DNA of 64,000 bases, taken from NCBI GenBank assembly GCA_902702965.1, contig CACRXP010000308.1:349157-413156 (forward strand), given 5' to 3'. Under the pieces are notes generated by a model. It was not told the origin of the DNA. It was given only the letters and a program-made list of their open reading frames with translations, and searched no databases. The translations under genes and the position numbers were made by a program. Positions 1-10,690 of the stretch are shown here, piece after piece. Origin of the DNA: Spirometra erinaceieuropaei. Lineage: Eukaryota > Platyhelminthes > Cestoda > Diphyllobothriidea > Diphyllobothriidae. Every line of letters starts with the position of its first letter. The first letter of the stretch is position 1.

Positions 1-79
1 TACGAGTTGGGGTACGATACCCGAAGATTTATGGAATAAAGTTTGCTTATATTCCCAAAAGGACGCATTCTTCTTAGAA

Positions 80-115
<36 letters not shown>

Positions 116-1429
116 GTGCATTCCTGTTTGTAAGCCCTACCTCTTTACATTACTTGACGGGAAATTTTCATTTTTTTAGCATGTCATTTAGTTAAGAATG
201 TTATACTTCCTTGGTGTTCTTCTTTCTGCATTTTCTGCAAATTCCTAAAAATGATTGTGCCTGTGTGTAGATTTCAACCTGCGTTATTTGTGCTTTCAAT
301 AAGTGTCTCCGCCAAACTCCCATTGATTGCCGTTTCCCTTTGGAACATGAGCTTCCAAGATACAATTTACGGAAGTTAATTTAATTGTTTGGATTTCCCT
401 AACTATCGGTTTTGGATATGTTATGGAATTTCTGCGCTTAACTACCGTTCAACGTCTTAGCGCAGTAAAATAACTTCAAGGTTCTTTTTCATTTTTTTTA
501 TTTTATTTTCTCGATTTATTTTCGTATGCTCTAGAACGCGCCACCCGTAGTACTCCTATTGCAGGCCATCCTCGTTAGACGGGCACATCAGTTAATTGGA
601 TGTTGACGTAAGGTACAAATCATAACTCGCTTCCATTTATTGCGCGAATACGGCTTGCGCAGAGACACTTCCTATTCCTACATTTATTGATTGTCAAGAT
701 GGAAAGACAGTAGTCATATGGTTGGCCATCGAACCGTTCGCTTACGATAAAAAAACATTTTTCAGTATATAAGACGGATCTATTCGAAGCCTTATTTAGC
801 TTATGCGTTAACGCCTCCTGCGACACAACAGAAATACTACTAACTTCCACATAACTTCCCTCTTCCCGGTATCAAACATCTAAACAGAATTACACAATAG
901 TTAATGAACTCTGGATGTCCTTGATTCTCTCATCAATATTTACTTTTGACTGACCATGTTACCTTATGCTACTCAACCCTCCCTACCATGGACACCCTAT
1001 GACACCCATGGCTGGTAATTCAGGAAAGGTCCTCCTGTCTTACCGGATCGTTGTTACGGGTAGGGCAAATGAAAGTGTAGGTGTACGAAAGGAAATATTA
1101 TTTTTTGTGTTGAATGTTGGTGAAAATATGTATAAACTAGAGGAACTCTCGGTTGAGCTTGATGGGCTGCAGAAAATTGAATTAGATTAATTTTCGGCAT
1201 TATAAAGGCAAATAAATTCACCCTTAAGTGTGATAATCCGCTCTGTAGGAATGTAGTTTTGTCTACAGCCAACTTATTCGGGCCATAGCACTACTCTGAA
1301 GAAGAAAGTTATCAGCCGAATTAAAATACTCCTTCATGTTAAATTCTCTCATTGATTACTTTACAGAACGGAGAAAAGGATGCCATTTCTGATTTGTTAC
1401 CCGTCATCATACAGTCATACGCCACCTCG
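1..1429. other. AT-rich sequence with no supported gene
   Basis: I see no gene that can be defended here. One open stretch on + (about 1024-1190) follows an acceptor-like ag at 1022-1023 and reads about 55 codons to a stop, but it has no paralogue in the window and no clear donor, so it is not called. A TA repeat lies at 81-114. Confidence 0.6.
81..114. repeat. (TA)17 microsatellite
   Basis: Uninterrupted TA dinucleotides, 34 bases. In this window the longest AT tract directly abuts a PLE end, so this one may also mark an old insertion point, but no element sequence is recognisable beside it. Confidence 0.95.
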
Positions 1430-3030
1430 AGGCTAATAGCTACCGATGCTAGTTATAGGTACCTCAGGTGGATTGATCATTATATTCGAAATTGCGGCGG
1501 TGTCCAAGTGTCAGCATTTTAAGGTTCGACTTTTGCTGGTTGCACTCTTTAATGCCATTTTGTTGAAGATAGTTTCGCAGTACATCAGACAAAGAACGCC
1601 GGAAAGTTTGTTCCTTGCTTTCGTTGGGTATACTCCAAAAGATACAGTCGGCTCTTTGGTCGCCATTTGCACTATAATATGTCAGTTGATTTTAAATATC
1701 TACAGACCATTGACATTTTAAAACAGGCTGATTTTACACTTGTTCGGTGGCAGCGTACACTTCAAATTCGATGGCGAAAAATGAAAAATTTGCAAAACAT
1801 AGCAAAAAGTGTCTTACTTTTGTTGGAATGGTAAAATATCTAGACCCAGTGCTGTGAGATTGCAATGAAATGTTTAGAAGTGTGCTCGTAGTTATGAGAT
1901 GACATTACATGTGGATGTTTTCCGAGGACATCTACCTCGGAAAGATTTGAACTGAACTTAAATAAGGAAGTTGTAGGGATTTTTGCAGTCACAATCTGCA
2001 GTGGATAAACACGGTTTGTGAGTGAATTTTAGAATCAAGGGTAGACTTCTTGATGCCCAGAAGAGAAAACGTCCAATCGAGCGTGAACAGAATTAATTCG
2101 CTGTTTGCCAGGGCCAAACGAAGCTAATACGATTTGCTACTCTCAGCTCATGTTGGTCTGATAATTAACCTTTGTAAAGTCTATATGTTCTTATATACGG
2201 AACACTTGACGACACCACGGCATAAATGCTGCAATTTATCTGTTGGCGGAAATAGTTTCAGGTTGCGGAAAATAATTTTCTGCTTTCACTTTTTATTACT
2301 ATGTTATTCACCTATGCCATATTTACCAGTGGGTTGACCTGATCGATGCGACGGAGACTGTGGAGGAGATATAGACACCTGTAGTTAGAAATTAAAAGGA
2401 CAAAATGTGTTTAACAACAGTACATCATTCCGGGTACAGACTGGAAAGAATGACTAGCGAACGTTCCAAGATGTGAGAACAGAGCTTTATTTACCAGACG
2501 TTTTCAAAGAAAAATGCTTTAATCGTCCGGTTGAAGCGCGACCAAAAGTTCATCCCTAAAAACATCCATAAATGCAGAGCCAAGTTTCAACCGTTTGGGA
2601 AAAATAGAGGAATGCACTGTTAGAACGAAAGATGGCATAACTTTTATTTGATTAAATGCTCGTTGTAAACCAAGCTTTAAGTGAACATTCAGACTCTTAC
2701 AACGTATCCATGTTGTGTTGCGAACTGTTTCTTAATGTCTCTAGTATACTACTTATTCGCTGATATTGATGGTGAGAATAAAAGAAAGTAGACTTTCTAA
2801 ATTACTAACGGCATTGAATTATCGATCTTTGTTAAGTACACTTACATTATATTCATTATTATGATAGCGGCATGATTTGTGTTCACTCGCGTCAAATCAC
2901 AACCGGACAAAAAATTTCTATTTACTTAGGGAACACATATCCTCGCCTCAGATAATGGCTCATTTGACCCCATTGACAAGAGGTTAAAGATATGAACATT
3001 TATGAGTTTTTAATTAAACTCGTTGACACT
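1430..3030 (-). repeat. Left arm of a large inverted repeat
   Basis: Read on -, this segment aligns with 9265-10690 read on +. Shared blocks include the stretch around 1460-1480 (matching near 10640-10660), 1545-1700 (matching 10420-10590), 2730-2850 (matching 9490-9600) and the inner edge at 2960-3030 (matching 9265-9330). A PLE-like tail sits inside on - (AATAAA complement near 2486-2491, gacgttttc at 2497-2505). Open frames within the arm, such as 1446-1721 on +, are not preserved in the partner arm, so the arm is judged non-coding. Confidence 0.75.
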
Positions 3031-3224
3031 GAGGACACCTGTTAAGCTGCGGATACGGCGGGTCGCGTCAGTCAGTCCGTTAGTCAGTCAGTTGGACTGT
3101 CCAATTTTCCCGCTCACTGTGATGTCCTACGGCGTGGGTTAGGTCTGTCTGTCAGAAAATCGATTTGCACGGGATGACCACCGGACCGTAAATGTAGTTT
3201 TAATTATTTTTCTTCACCGACCAG

Positions 3225-3324
3225 TTCAAGCATGCTTTCCAAACGCAGATTTATTAAACTGCCGTCATCACTTTTTTGGACACATTTTAATGCAAACAAA
3301 TTACCCAATGTTAATTTCGCTAAG
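3225..3324 (+). CDS. Candidate internal exon of the 3.2-8.4 kb gene remnant
   Basis: A pyrimidine-rich run ends in cag at 3222-3224 and a donor aag|gtgtgc follows 3324. The frame has an ATG at 3232, is open across the exon and ends exactly on a codon boundary (phase 0). The next candidate exon on + (4681-4894) also begins in phase 0, so the two join without a frame break. The peptide is basic and short, with no recognisable domain. Splice-like signals occur by chance in AT-rich DNA, so this rests on phase agreement only. It could be unrelated to the downstream exons. Confidence 0.28.
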
Positions 3325-4680
3325 GTGTGCAATCCTTCTGGTTCTACACAGACTTATGTCGCAGCACGAATATTAGAATATTCAACGTGCGAAACCAGCA
3401 GGAAGTCATTAAGACACTCGGAATATTAGCTCTTATGTACTATATTACTAAGTTCCTACCAGATATTAATAAAAATCATACTTATTAAACCCGAAATCTA
3501 AAAATGTAGCTGAGCCTAAGTTTTTGATATGTTTGCATCGCTTATCCGGAAAGCGAAGTCACGAAGACGAGTTTTGTTCGCCTATAAAAGTGACAGAGAA
3601 TTGCTCAAATATACGATAATTTTGCGATTAACCTCCTCCGTACTGCTATCACACGCATAACATGAGTATTACTCCTTCGTTTAAATTAACACCATTTGCA
3701 AAGCCTGATTCCTGAAAACAACTGTGGATTCTACGATAACTATGGTATCTGAAATGTCAACGTGACAAACACAGGTTGGGGTTATTTTCCACCAATGACC
3801 AAACACTAACAAAAAATTGCAGCAGTCATGGTGGCTTGCAGGGGAATTATTTTATAGTGAACGAGGACTTGCGCAGCATCTGCTGCGCTCGATCTTCTCC
3901 TATCTCGTGCGTTCGATATCGACACCGAGAAAATAAGACCGGGGGTAGGACAGGTTGCGCGACCGGGCCCGCATTTCGGCGTCCCATTCCACGTCCCTGG
4001 TCCACACATCAGATGACTAGGATTTTAACCAAATGCAGCATATTCATATAGCAGATTGCATGATTCATGTCAGATATCTCTTAAAATTGCAACTTGAGAG
4101 TGAACATGTACATGATCACGGTAAGCAGAACCCTATCAAAAGAAAGTGCGTCAATTGAATCTGGGAGGATGATGTTACAGGAAATCGACCCCTTTCCTTA
4201 CTCCTTTTGACAAAAATTACTTTGGCTGCAATTTAGAGCAACTTTTGGCCTAATGAATAGAGCCTGTCAATTATGCATTCTGCACAATGGCCGAGGTCAT
4301 TGCTGTCTGATAATAAGCGGGACAGTTATGCTGTCAGAGAAGGAAAATCAATTTTCCTGCTTTATGTTCTCCATTTAGATGTGCGCTAGTCTGGGTAGGT
4401 TCTCATGCATTGCATGGCTGAATCGTCTGGCACTGTAAATGTGGAGTAAGACTGCTTTTGCGACAAAGCTCGTATTAAAAAACTTGACTGGGAGAATATA
4501 GCGCAACGATTTTCCCGAAAGAAAAATTTCCTTAATACAAGTGCATTTTGCATAATTTAATATAATAGGCAGGGCTACCATTAAGAGGTTATGCATGAGG
4601 TCGGTCATAAACACGTGGAGGTGTTTATATTTTATCTTCTATAAATTCGAAACACTAACGTTTCCGTGAAAGAAAAAAAG
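3325..4680. other. Presumed intron or intergenic sequence
   Basis: No supported gene. A more GC-rich patch at 3860-4010 carries a perfect 8-bp hairpin (gcgcagca at 3871-3878, tgctgcgc at 3881-3888). An ACTAAC branch-point-like hexamer at 4654-4659 precedes the ag at 4679-4680. Confidence 0.5.
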
Positions 4681-4894
4681 CCGCTGGGTGTTATATGCGT
4701 TATTGCCACTTGTACCGTTCACGAAGCGGATAGGACGTTTTTGCAAAAGTGTTTATTCTGTCCTCCGAAAGAAATTTTACTTAAATTGGACAATGACGCA
4801 TTTGCTTCATACCGATTTACAAGGTTCCTCAATAATCCGCTTATAGAGAATCTTGAATGTATTACATCTGCCATGCTTCAAATATCAGCCCACG
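4681..4894 (+). CDS. Candidate exon upstream of conserved exon A
   Basis: Open in one frame from 4645 to the stop at 4972-4974, but a strong donor (cacg|gtgagt) at 4895 would end the exon at 4894 with one base left over. Conserved exon A at 7132 starts with two bases before its frame, so the phases fit. The peptide is about 71 residues, rich in Leu, Phe and Cys (short motifs FCPPKE and YRFTRFL), with no domain I recognise. The acceptor is taken at 4679-4680, downstream of an ACTAAC box. No matching exon was found upstream of the paralogue at 49.6 kb, so this exon is inferred from splice phase and composition, not from conservation. Confidence 0.35.
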
Positions 4895-7131
4895 GTGAGT
4901 TTCGATGGTCAGGCGAAGTTATGTTTGATGTTCGTGCGTGTCTGCACAAAGCTTGGCAAATTCGAACAAACTGATTATTTTTGTCACTCACTGTCTTAGA
5001 ACTAACTCTCCAAGTGATAGTCATCCCTCCAGAGTCCCGCAGATACATCAACTTAGAGAGCCATATCATTCACATTGTCCCGAGTGGCGGTTGTGCTACA
5101 CAGATAAGAAGAATGGTCAGCTGCTGAGAGTCGACAGTGCATGACAACTAGAGTTGGTTTCAAGCAATCGACAGATAGGATATTACAACGGGCTTCCGCA
5201 TTCAGGTTGCAATCGAGATGTCGGTTCACACCATTTTGAGGTACTGACCGTATACTCGATGTCGTTGCCCACTCTTTTTATCCAATCATCTGTGATGGTT
5301 TCAACATGCAGATCTAAAGATTTAAGAGACAGCTGTGTGGTTGACAAAACGTCTAGGCACTTCTTTTTTTGGTCAGCATACTTGGACTGCGGGAGTTATA
5401 ATGTGGTTTGGGATTGATATGCCTTTTATTGTAAGGATTCCGTTCGACTTCGGCCAGGTGGAATGCTGTTGGTGGTTGCAGACTCACCTGATGACTGTCA
5501 TACGTTCAAGGTGGTCTGGGCTCCTGAATTTGTATTGAGGCTACAGGACCAACCTCCACCCAGGGTTCTCCTGTGCGCACAAGGCCGACGATCTTAACCT
5601 CAAGGCAGTCGTTTCTGCTGTTGAGAACAAACCCCGACCCAATGAATAAGATTAATTTAGTGAGACCTTGTTAATCACGTGTAAATCACATAGTCATTCA
5701 TACCCATAAGTACGAATCAGAAAAAGGAAAAACGCCCCCTCCTTTTAAATCGGCTTTAGGACATTTTCCCGCGATGATGTGCACCGTGTGTTACAGAGTA
5801 AAATGGGTGCGGAAAGGTGACTTGTTTGGGAAAAGGCTATTGGGATAGTTTAATTGCGAAACTACCGGTTATGCTCTCTTTTTTCTTACGATACTCGCGA
5901 CCTGAAGGTCGGCTGAGGAATATCGGCTGGGGGGGAGCTAAACAACCGATATTCTCGTGACATTTTCGTTTTATACCCATACATCTATTTATTTAAATGT
6001 CATGCTCCACTAAGGAACTAATTATCTTCAGAATATTCATAGGAAGTAAATAAAGCTTGCTTTGTTCTTAAAACGGATCGTAAAATTGATTCGTTTTCTA
6101 TGGAAGGTTTTTTGTCTATGTTTAAATGCCCAAAACTCAAACTGTCCCCTTAATAGACGTCCCATTTTGCGTAAAATGTTTGACGCTTGATTAAATTTTT
6201 TAAACTCTTTTTCTGGCCACAGTCAATAGTGCCCATTTTTTTCTGAAAATTTTAAATTTATTATTTCAAAATAAGCGAACTTCTCTCTATCTCTCTCTAC
6301 TACATATAACAAGGATTGTGACGACCGTAGTTCAAATACTACGTATCAAAGGCAAACCTGGCGTTCTACCCATGAACGAGGCGTAATGTCATTACATATG
6401 GCAGTATCTATTAGAAATTTTAACTTTGATTTACTATTTGTGTCCACTTAGGTGAGCTGACGTAGCTGATGATTTCATCAGCATATAGGTCCATCCACGT
6501 TACATAGTCTGTCCTTGCAATGTGCATTCGTTGGCTTATCGCCGCAAATGCACTCCTATGCGCTAATTTAGCCCACCAGTCCTGCGTAGATCTATTTTTA
6601 TGTAAGCTCGGTGAACTAGAAGCAGTTGAAAGTCTACCGATTTGGAAGTCTGGAATGCACTGTTTATTACTTCGTTAATTATCTATCATATTAAGGACAT
6701 CGCTGGTGAGATGCTAGGTATTGCTTATAAACTACAGCGTCTACTTGCCTTTAATAAAAAGCATTACCGTCAATTAGGAGTTAATTATTTTCGCAGAAAA
6801 ATATACTGCAGAATGAATTATTAAATGCCATAGGTTTTCAATTAACATCAATCCACAGTTCTGCGATAGCAGTTCAAACAAGCTGCTTTTTGTGTTTTAG
6901 CCCAAATAGTGACGGTTCTTTTAAAATCCGATGAATTACGTTATGGCTGTCCTTATGACACCTTTATGCGTTTAAAAACGTCTCCCAGGGTATCAACAAG
7001 ATAGGCGTTTATAATCAGTTTTCATGTTTTTCACAACTTAATGTGGACTGTCTATATGTAATGTAAACGTGAAGATGCGATCCCTCCATTTAGAAATTAT
7101 AACCCTTAATGAAAACTCCTGTACTCTGCAG
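4895..7131 (+). other. Presumed intron with a GC-richer tract
   Basis: If the exon chain is right this is a 2.2 kb phase-1 intron. It contains a GC-richer, unrecognised tract (about 4900-5640), a CT-rich run near 6285-6300 and a perfect 8-bp hairpin with a 2-base loop (gctgatga at 6465-6472, tcatcagc at 6475-6482). No gene is supported. Confidence 0.45.
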
Positions 7132-7406
7132 CGATGGAGGAACCTAAATACCCACAACTTCCAGACTGCAGCAGTATCCATTCAAAAACAGATTTTGATA
7201 ATATATTTGATTATTTGCTTAGCAAGCTGACTATTATTGAAATATCCACTTCCTATACTGACTTTGAGAACTGAGAATGCGCTATCATATTTGCCGAATT
7301 CGGACGCACTACTTAATGTTTTACCTATGCGTCCGACTCACTAAACAAATACACCATCTTTTGCAATGTTACATTTCCCCGGATCGCACTTTGCTTTTCA
7401 GAAACT
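7132..7406 (+). pseudogene. Exon A of unknown two-exon gene family, broken copy
   Basis: This exon aligns residue for residue with 49346-49620 on -. Both begin after a cag acceptor (ag at 7130-7131 here), have two bases, then an ATG-led frame of exactly 91 codons, and end at a phase-0 donor: gtgagt here, gtaagc in the paralogue. Shared blocks are FDYLLSKLT near residue 25, EFGRTT near residue 55 and CNV-FPRI near residue 77. This copy has in-frame stops at 7272-7274 (TGA) and 7314-7316 (TAA), so it cannot make the full protein; the reading frame is otherwise kept without indels apart from one residue. Function is unknown; no family was recognised. Confidence 0.62.
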
Positions 7407-8133
7407 GTGAGTCATATCCATTAGTATGCAGTAACGTCCCTATATCGTAAAATGCCGACTTAAAGTCTCAACTGATCTTTGCCGGAAAGGATTACTTCGA
7501 TAGATGTTTTATAAAAAAATATATCTGAATTTATAAGAACATTGAAAGTTGAAGGGAAACGTTAATATTCTAAGTAAGTGGCCCTTTCGTACTGAGTCTG
7601 AATCCTGAGGGTATGCGCAAATATACGTAATCAAAAGTTAGATTCCTGTTGTGATTGCGGTATCTTGAAACTATTTTGCACTGTAGACAGTATCACAACC
7701 TTTTACTAGTAACTAAGCTGATGTGGAAACGTTAGTTAATCATCCTTCTGCAATATGGACAACAATACATTAAGTTCATTTCGACTGAAAGTTCCATAAG
7801 ACAAGTGTCTGCCTTAAGCTATTACCGACGAACCAACTCAGTCCATGTGTCACTAGGCATCACCCACAGAAATCAAACTCCTTCAACAGACTGACTGTTG
7901 CTATTGTCTGTTATGGTAATTTTTTAAGCCCACACAATTAAAAATCGATGAGAAAGTGCAAACTTAAGTCAGAAAGCGATTGTTTAGGAGGTCTGAGATA
8001 ACAAAAAGTTTCTGAGCATCTACAGAATCTGTAAAATAATGTGCATTATTGTACAATCATCTACTTTCTCTCATTAAAATAAAGATAATTTCACTTCTGT
8101 CGGTTTAATTTTGCGATATCGATTAACTTTCAG
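7407..8133 (+). other. Intron between exons A and B (broken copy)
   Basis: A 727-base intron with gtgagt at its start and ctttcag at its end, phase 0 on both sides. The paralogous intron on - is 1178 bases. Translation similarity to the paralogue runs a short way past the donor, to about 7510, so the splice may be alternative or read through. Confidence 0.5.
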
Positions 8134-8439
8134 GCCGACACTTATCTGGTTTTCATCAAAGGTATAGCAAATGAAAATTCTGAGCCGATTAGCTTTACCT
8201 TTTTTGACGTGTTTGGCTACGCTCACTTCGAGCTAAGCTACGATGACCAGAAAACCGGCACTGCTGTTCTTCGTATGCTTCACGTATTTCCAAATAGTTT
8301 CGAAAACATATACACGGATATCATGATGAGCGATCTTTGGGCCCGAAAACCAGAACTGTTTCTGGCAATAGACCGAGCTCATGCGTTCATTCTTTTTAAA
8401 GATATAAAAACGCAACTCCCACTCTGTGCAAATAACTAA
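8134..8439 (+). pseudogene. Exon B of unknown two-exon gene family (partner of broken exon A)
   Basis: The acceptor is cag at 8131-8133, after which the frame is open for 101 codons to TAA at 8437-8439. It aligns with 47859-48167 on -: about 45 of 77 residues match by hand count from the DVFG motif to the stop. Conserved blocks are AHFELSY, VLRMLH and RKP-LFLAI. Both copies stop at the aligned position, so this is the terminal exon. Exon B itself is intact here, but exon A upstream carries stops, so the locus is called a pseudogene. There is no signal peptide or membrane segment in this part, and no known domain was recognised. Confidence 0.6.
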
Positions 8440-8589
8440 GAAGCATGCAAAAAATACCGAAAATAAACTTCATAGGTGTCATAAATCGACTTTTATCTCT
8501 GTCACCCATTGGAAACTAGTGTTTATACACACGAAGCACCACAAAAATTGCCCACGAGGGGACGTCGATGGATCATCAAATTTATGGGG

Positions 8590-9262
8590 CAAATGATGAC
8601 CGCATATATATCTATATATAGAAGATTAGACGATCACAGGAACCATGGATTTATTTGCCAGACGTTTCGAAAGCAGACAAGCTTCCGTCATCGGAGGTTG
8701 GTTGCATACAGCACGTCAGAGTATTTAAGGGGTTCCCTTCGTGCTGGCGTGTCGCTGACTTTCAGCGCGCTGCGTCACAATGTTTCGCGATTGTTGCCAT
8801 GGCGGCATCGGTTCTTTCGCATCCTTTGTCGGGTGTGGGAAAGGGGACGACGTCGGGGTGACCGCGGCCATTGCTCTTGTTTGAATTGTCCGTTATCCGC
8901 CCTCCACTTGTCTCGACTTCCTGCCCCGTGCGCAGCTGCCCGTAACCATGCGACGGTGGTTGTCATGCCAAAGTTGACGTCGGGCTGGGGAGTCCTGTCA
9001 CTGTCGGGCGTTCCCACAGAGTGCTCATGTCTGTTCGCCGCCGGTTGTCCCCTGTTTTCGTCTGTTCCCGATGACTGTCTGTGCCAGTCCATGTTCGCGT
9101 TTGGTCTAGGTTTAACTACTGTCGTCTCTGCCCTTCGCCTCGTCGGTGGCTGTGCCTGTTGAACTTCATCCCTAGGATTTATTAGGCAGCCGGGAAAGTT
9201 ACGCAGCGGCTGATCGACGTACTTATGGTTCGCCAGTTTTCGAGCCTCCCTCTGACCGTTTG
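8590..9262 (-). mobile_element. PLE-type 3' end (GC-rich fragment)
   Basis: Read on -, this GC-rich block ends in the PLE-style tail: a CGATGA-like start near 8689, a stem GGAAGC/GCTTTC, GAAACGTC (complement of 8661-8668) and AATAAA (near 8650-8656), followed by an AT-rich run. An open frame on - (8775-9272) may be the decayed endonuclease C-terminus or 3' UTR; I could not match it to GIY-YIG with confidence. It abuts the right inverted arm. The + frame 8509-9162 is treated as an antisense shadow. Confidence 0.5.
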
Positions 9263-9264
9263 AT

Positions 9265-10690
9265 CGCTCCATTGGCCTAATTAAAAAGGCATGAAATTTG
9301 CATACCTGTAACCTCTTGCCTTTATGGTCAACTGAGAAATTAACTGACGTTAGTAATATATGTTACCGAGATAAAAGGAAATTTTCTGTCCGCAAATTTT
9401 CTGAACGCAAATCATGCCGCTGTCATAATCATGGATTTCTGTGAAACTTCCACGCTGGAACATTTTAAATATTGTCTAAGTGTACTCACCAAAGATCGAT
9501 AATTTCATGGTGTTACTAATTCGGAAAGTAGACTTTCTTTTATTTTCTTCGTCAATGGCAGTGCATAAGTAGTATACTAGATACATTAAGGAACAATTTG
9601 TAATAAAACATGGAGACGTTGTAAGAGTCTGAATGCGCACTAAAAGCTTGGTTTACAACTATTATTTAATCAAAAACAAGTTATGGCACCTTTCGCTTTA
9701 ATGTTGTATTCCATAACTGTTCCCAAACGGTTAAAAATTGCGTAGCATTTAATGCGGTTTTTTACGGATGAACATTTTGTCGCGCTTCAACCTGCCGATT
9801 GAAGCATTTTGCTTTGAAAACTTCTGGTAAATAAAGCTTAGTTTGCACATCTTGGAACGTTCGGTAGTCATTTTTTCAGTCTATACTACGAAAGATGGAC
9901 TGTTGTGAAACACTTTTTCTTCGTTTGATTCCCAAGTACAGGTGCCTATATCTCCCCACAGTTTCCGTCGCAACGATCAGATCAAATCACTGGTAAATGT
10001 GGCGTCGGTTAATACTGTAGTAATAAAAAGCTAAAAAGTACGAACTTCTTTTCCGCAAGCTACAAATACCTCTGCCGGCAGATATACTACAGTACCTTTG
10101 CCGCAGTGTCGTCAAGTGTTCCGATTATTTGAACAACTAGACGGGAAGTTTAAAAAGGTTAATTATCCGCGGAACACATCCACATGTACTGTCATCTCAT
10201 ATTTCCGAACACACTTCTAGACATTCCGTTACAACCTCACAGCGTTGTGTCTACATATTGCACCATTACAACATAAGTAAGATAATTATTGTTTTGTGGC
10301 AGAAATTTACAATTGTTCGCCTGCCTATTTAAAGTTTACACTGCCACCGAACAATCGTGAAACTAGCTTGTTCTAAATTCCAATATTTGTAAATATTTAA
10401 AATAAGCTGACATGTTACAGTTTAAATGACGACCAAAGAGCCGACTGTATCATCTGGAGTCTACCCAACGAAAGCAAGAAGCAAACATTCCGGGATGGTC
10501 GACCCTAGCCTACCAGTTTTGTTCCGTCTGATGTACTACGAAACCCACTCCAACAGGGTGGCATTAGAGAAGGCAACCAACAAAAGACAAACCGCGAGAA
10601 GCTGACACTTGGACACTGTCGCAATTCTAGGTATAAACCTCAATCCACCTGAGGTGCCTGTAACTTACATCTGTGGCTATTAGCCTGGCT
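9265..10690 (+). repeat. Right arm of a large inverted repeat
   Basis: The inverted partner of 1430-3030. The alignment runs from the inner edge (about 9265-9330) to an outer edge near 10690, beyond which the two flanks no longer match. A tail-like motif on + (hairpin gaagc/gcttt, GAAAACTTC near 9816-9823, AATAAA at 9829-9834) occurs in mid-arm. The arms have small indels and diverge clearly, so the duplication is old. Confidence 0.75.

Noticed and set aside
1446..1721. 91-codon hydrophobic open frame
   Set aside because: It lies in the left inverted arm and the frame is not preserved in the matching part of the right arm.
6465..6482. CTGATGA within a perfect hairpin
   Set aside because: No GAAA or third helix follows; it is only a short palindrome.
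8509..9162. 217-codon open frame on +
   Set aside because: GC-rich sequence that is open on both strands; the PLE tail places the element's sense on -, so the + frame is treated as a shadow.
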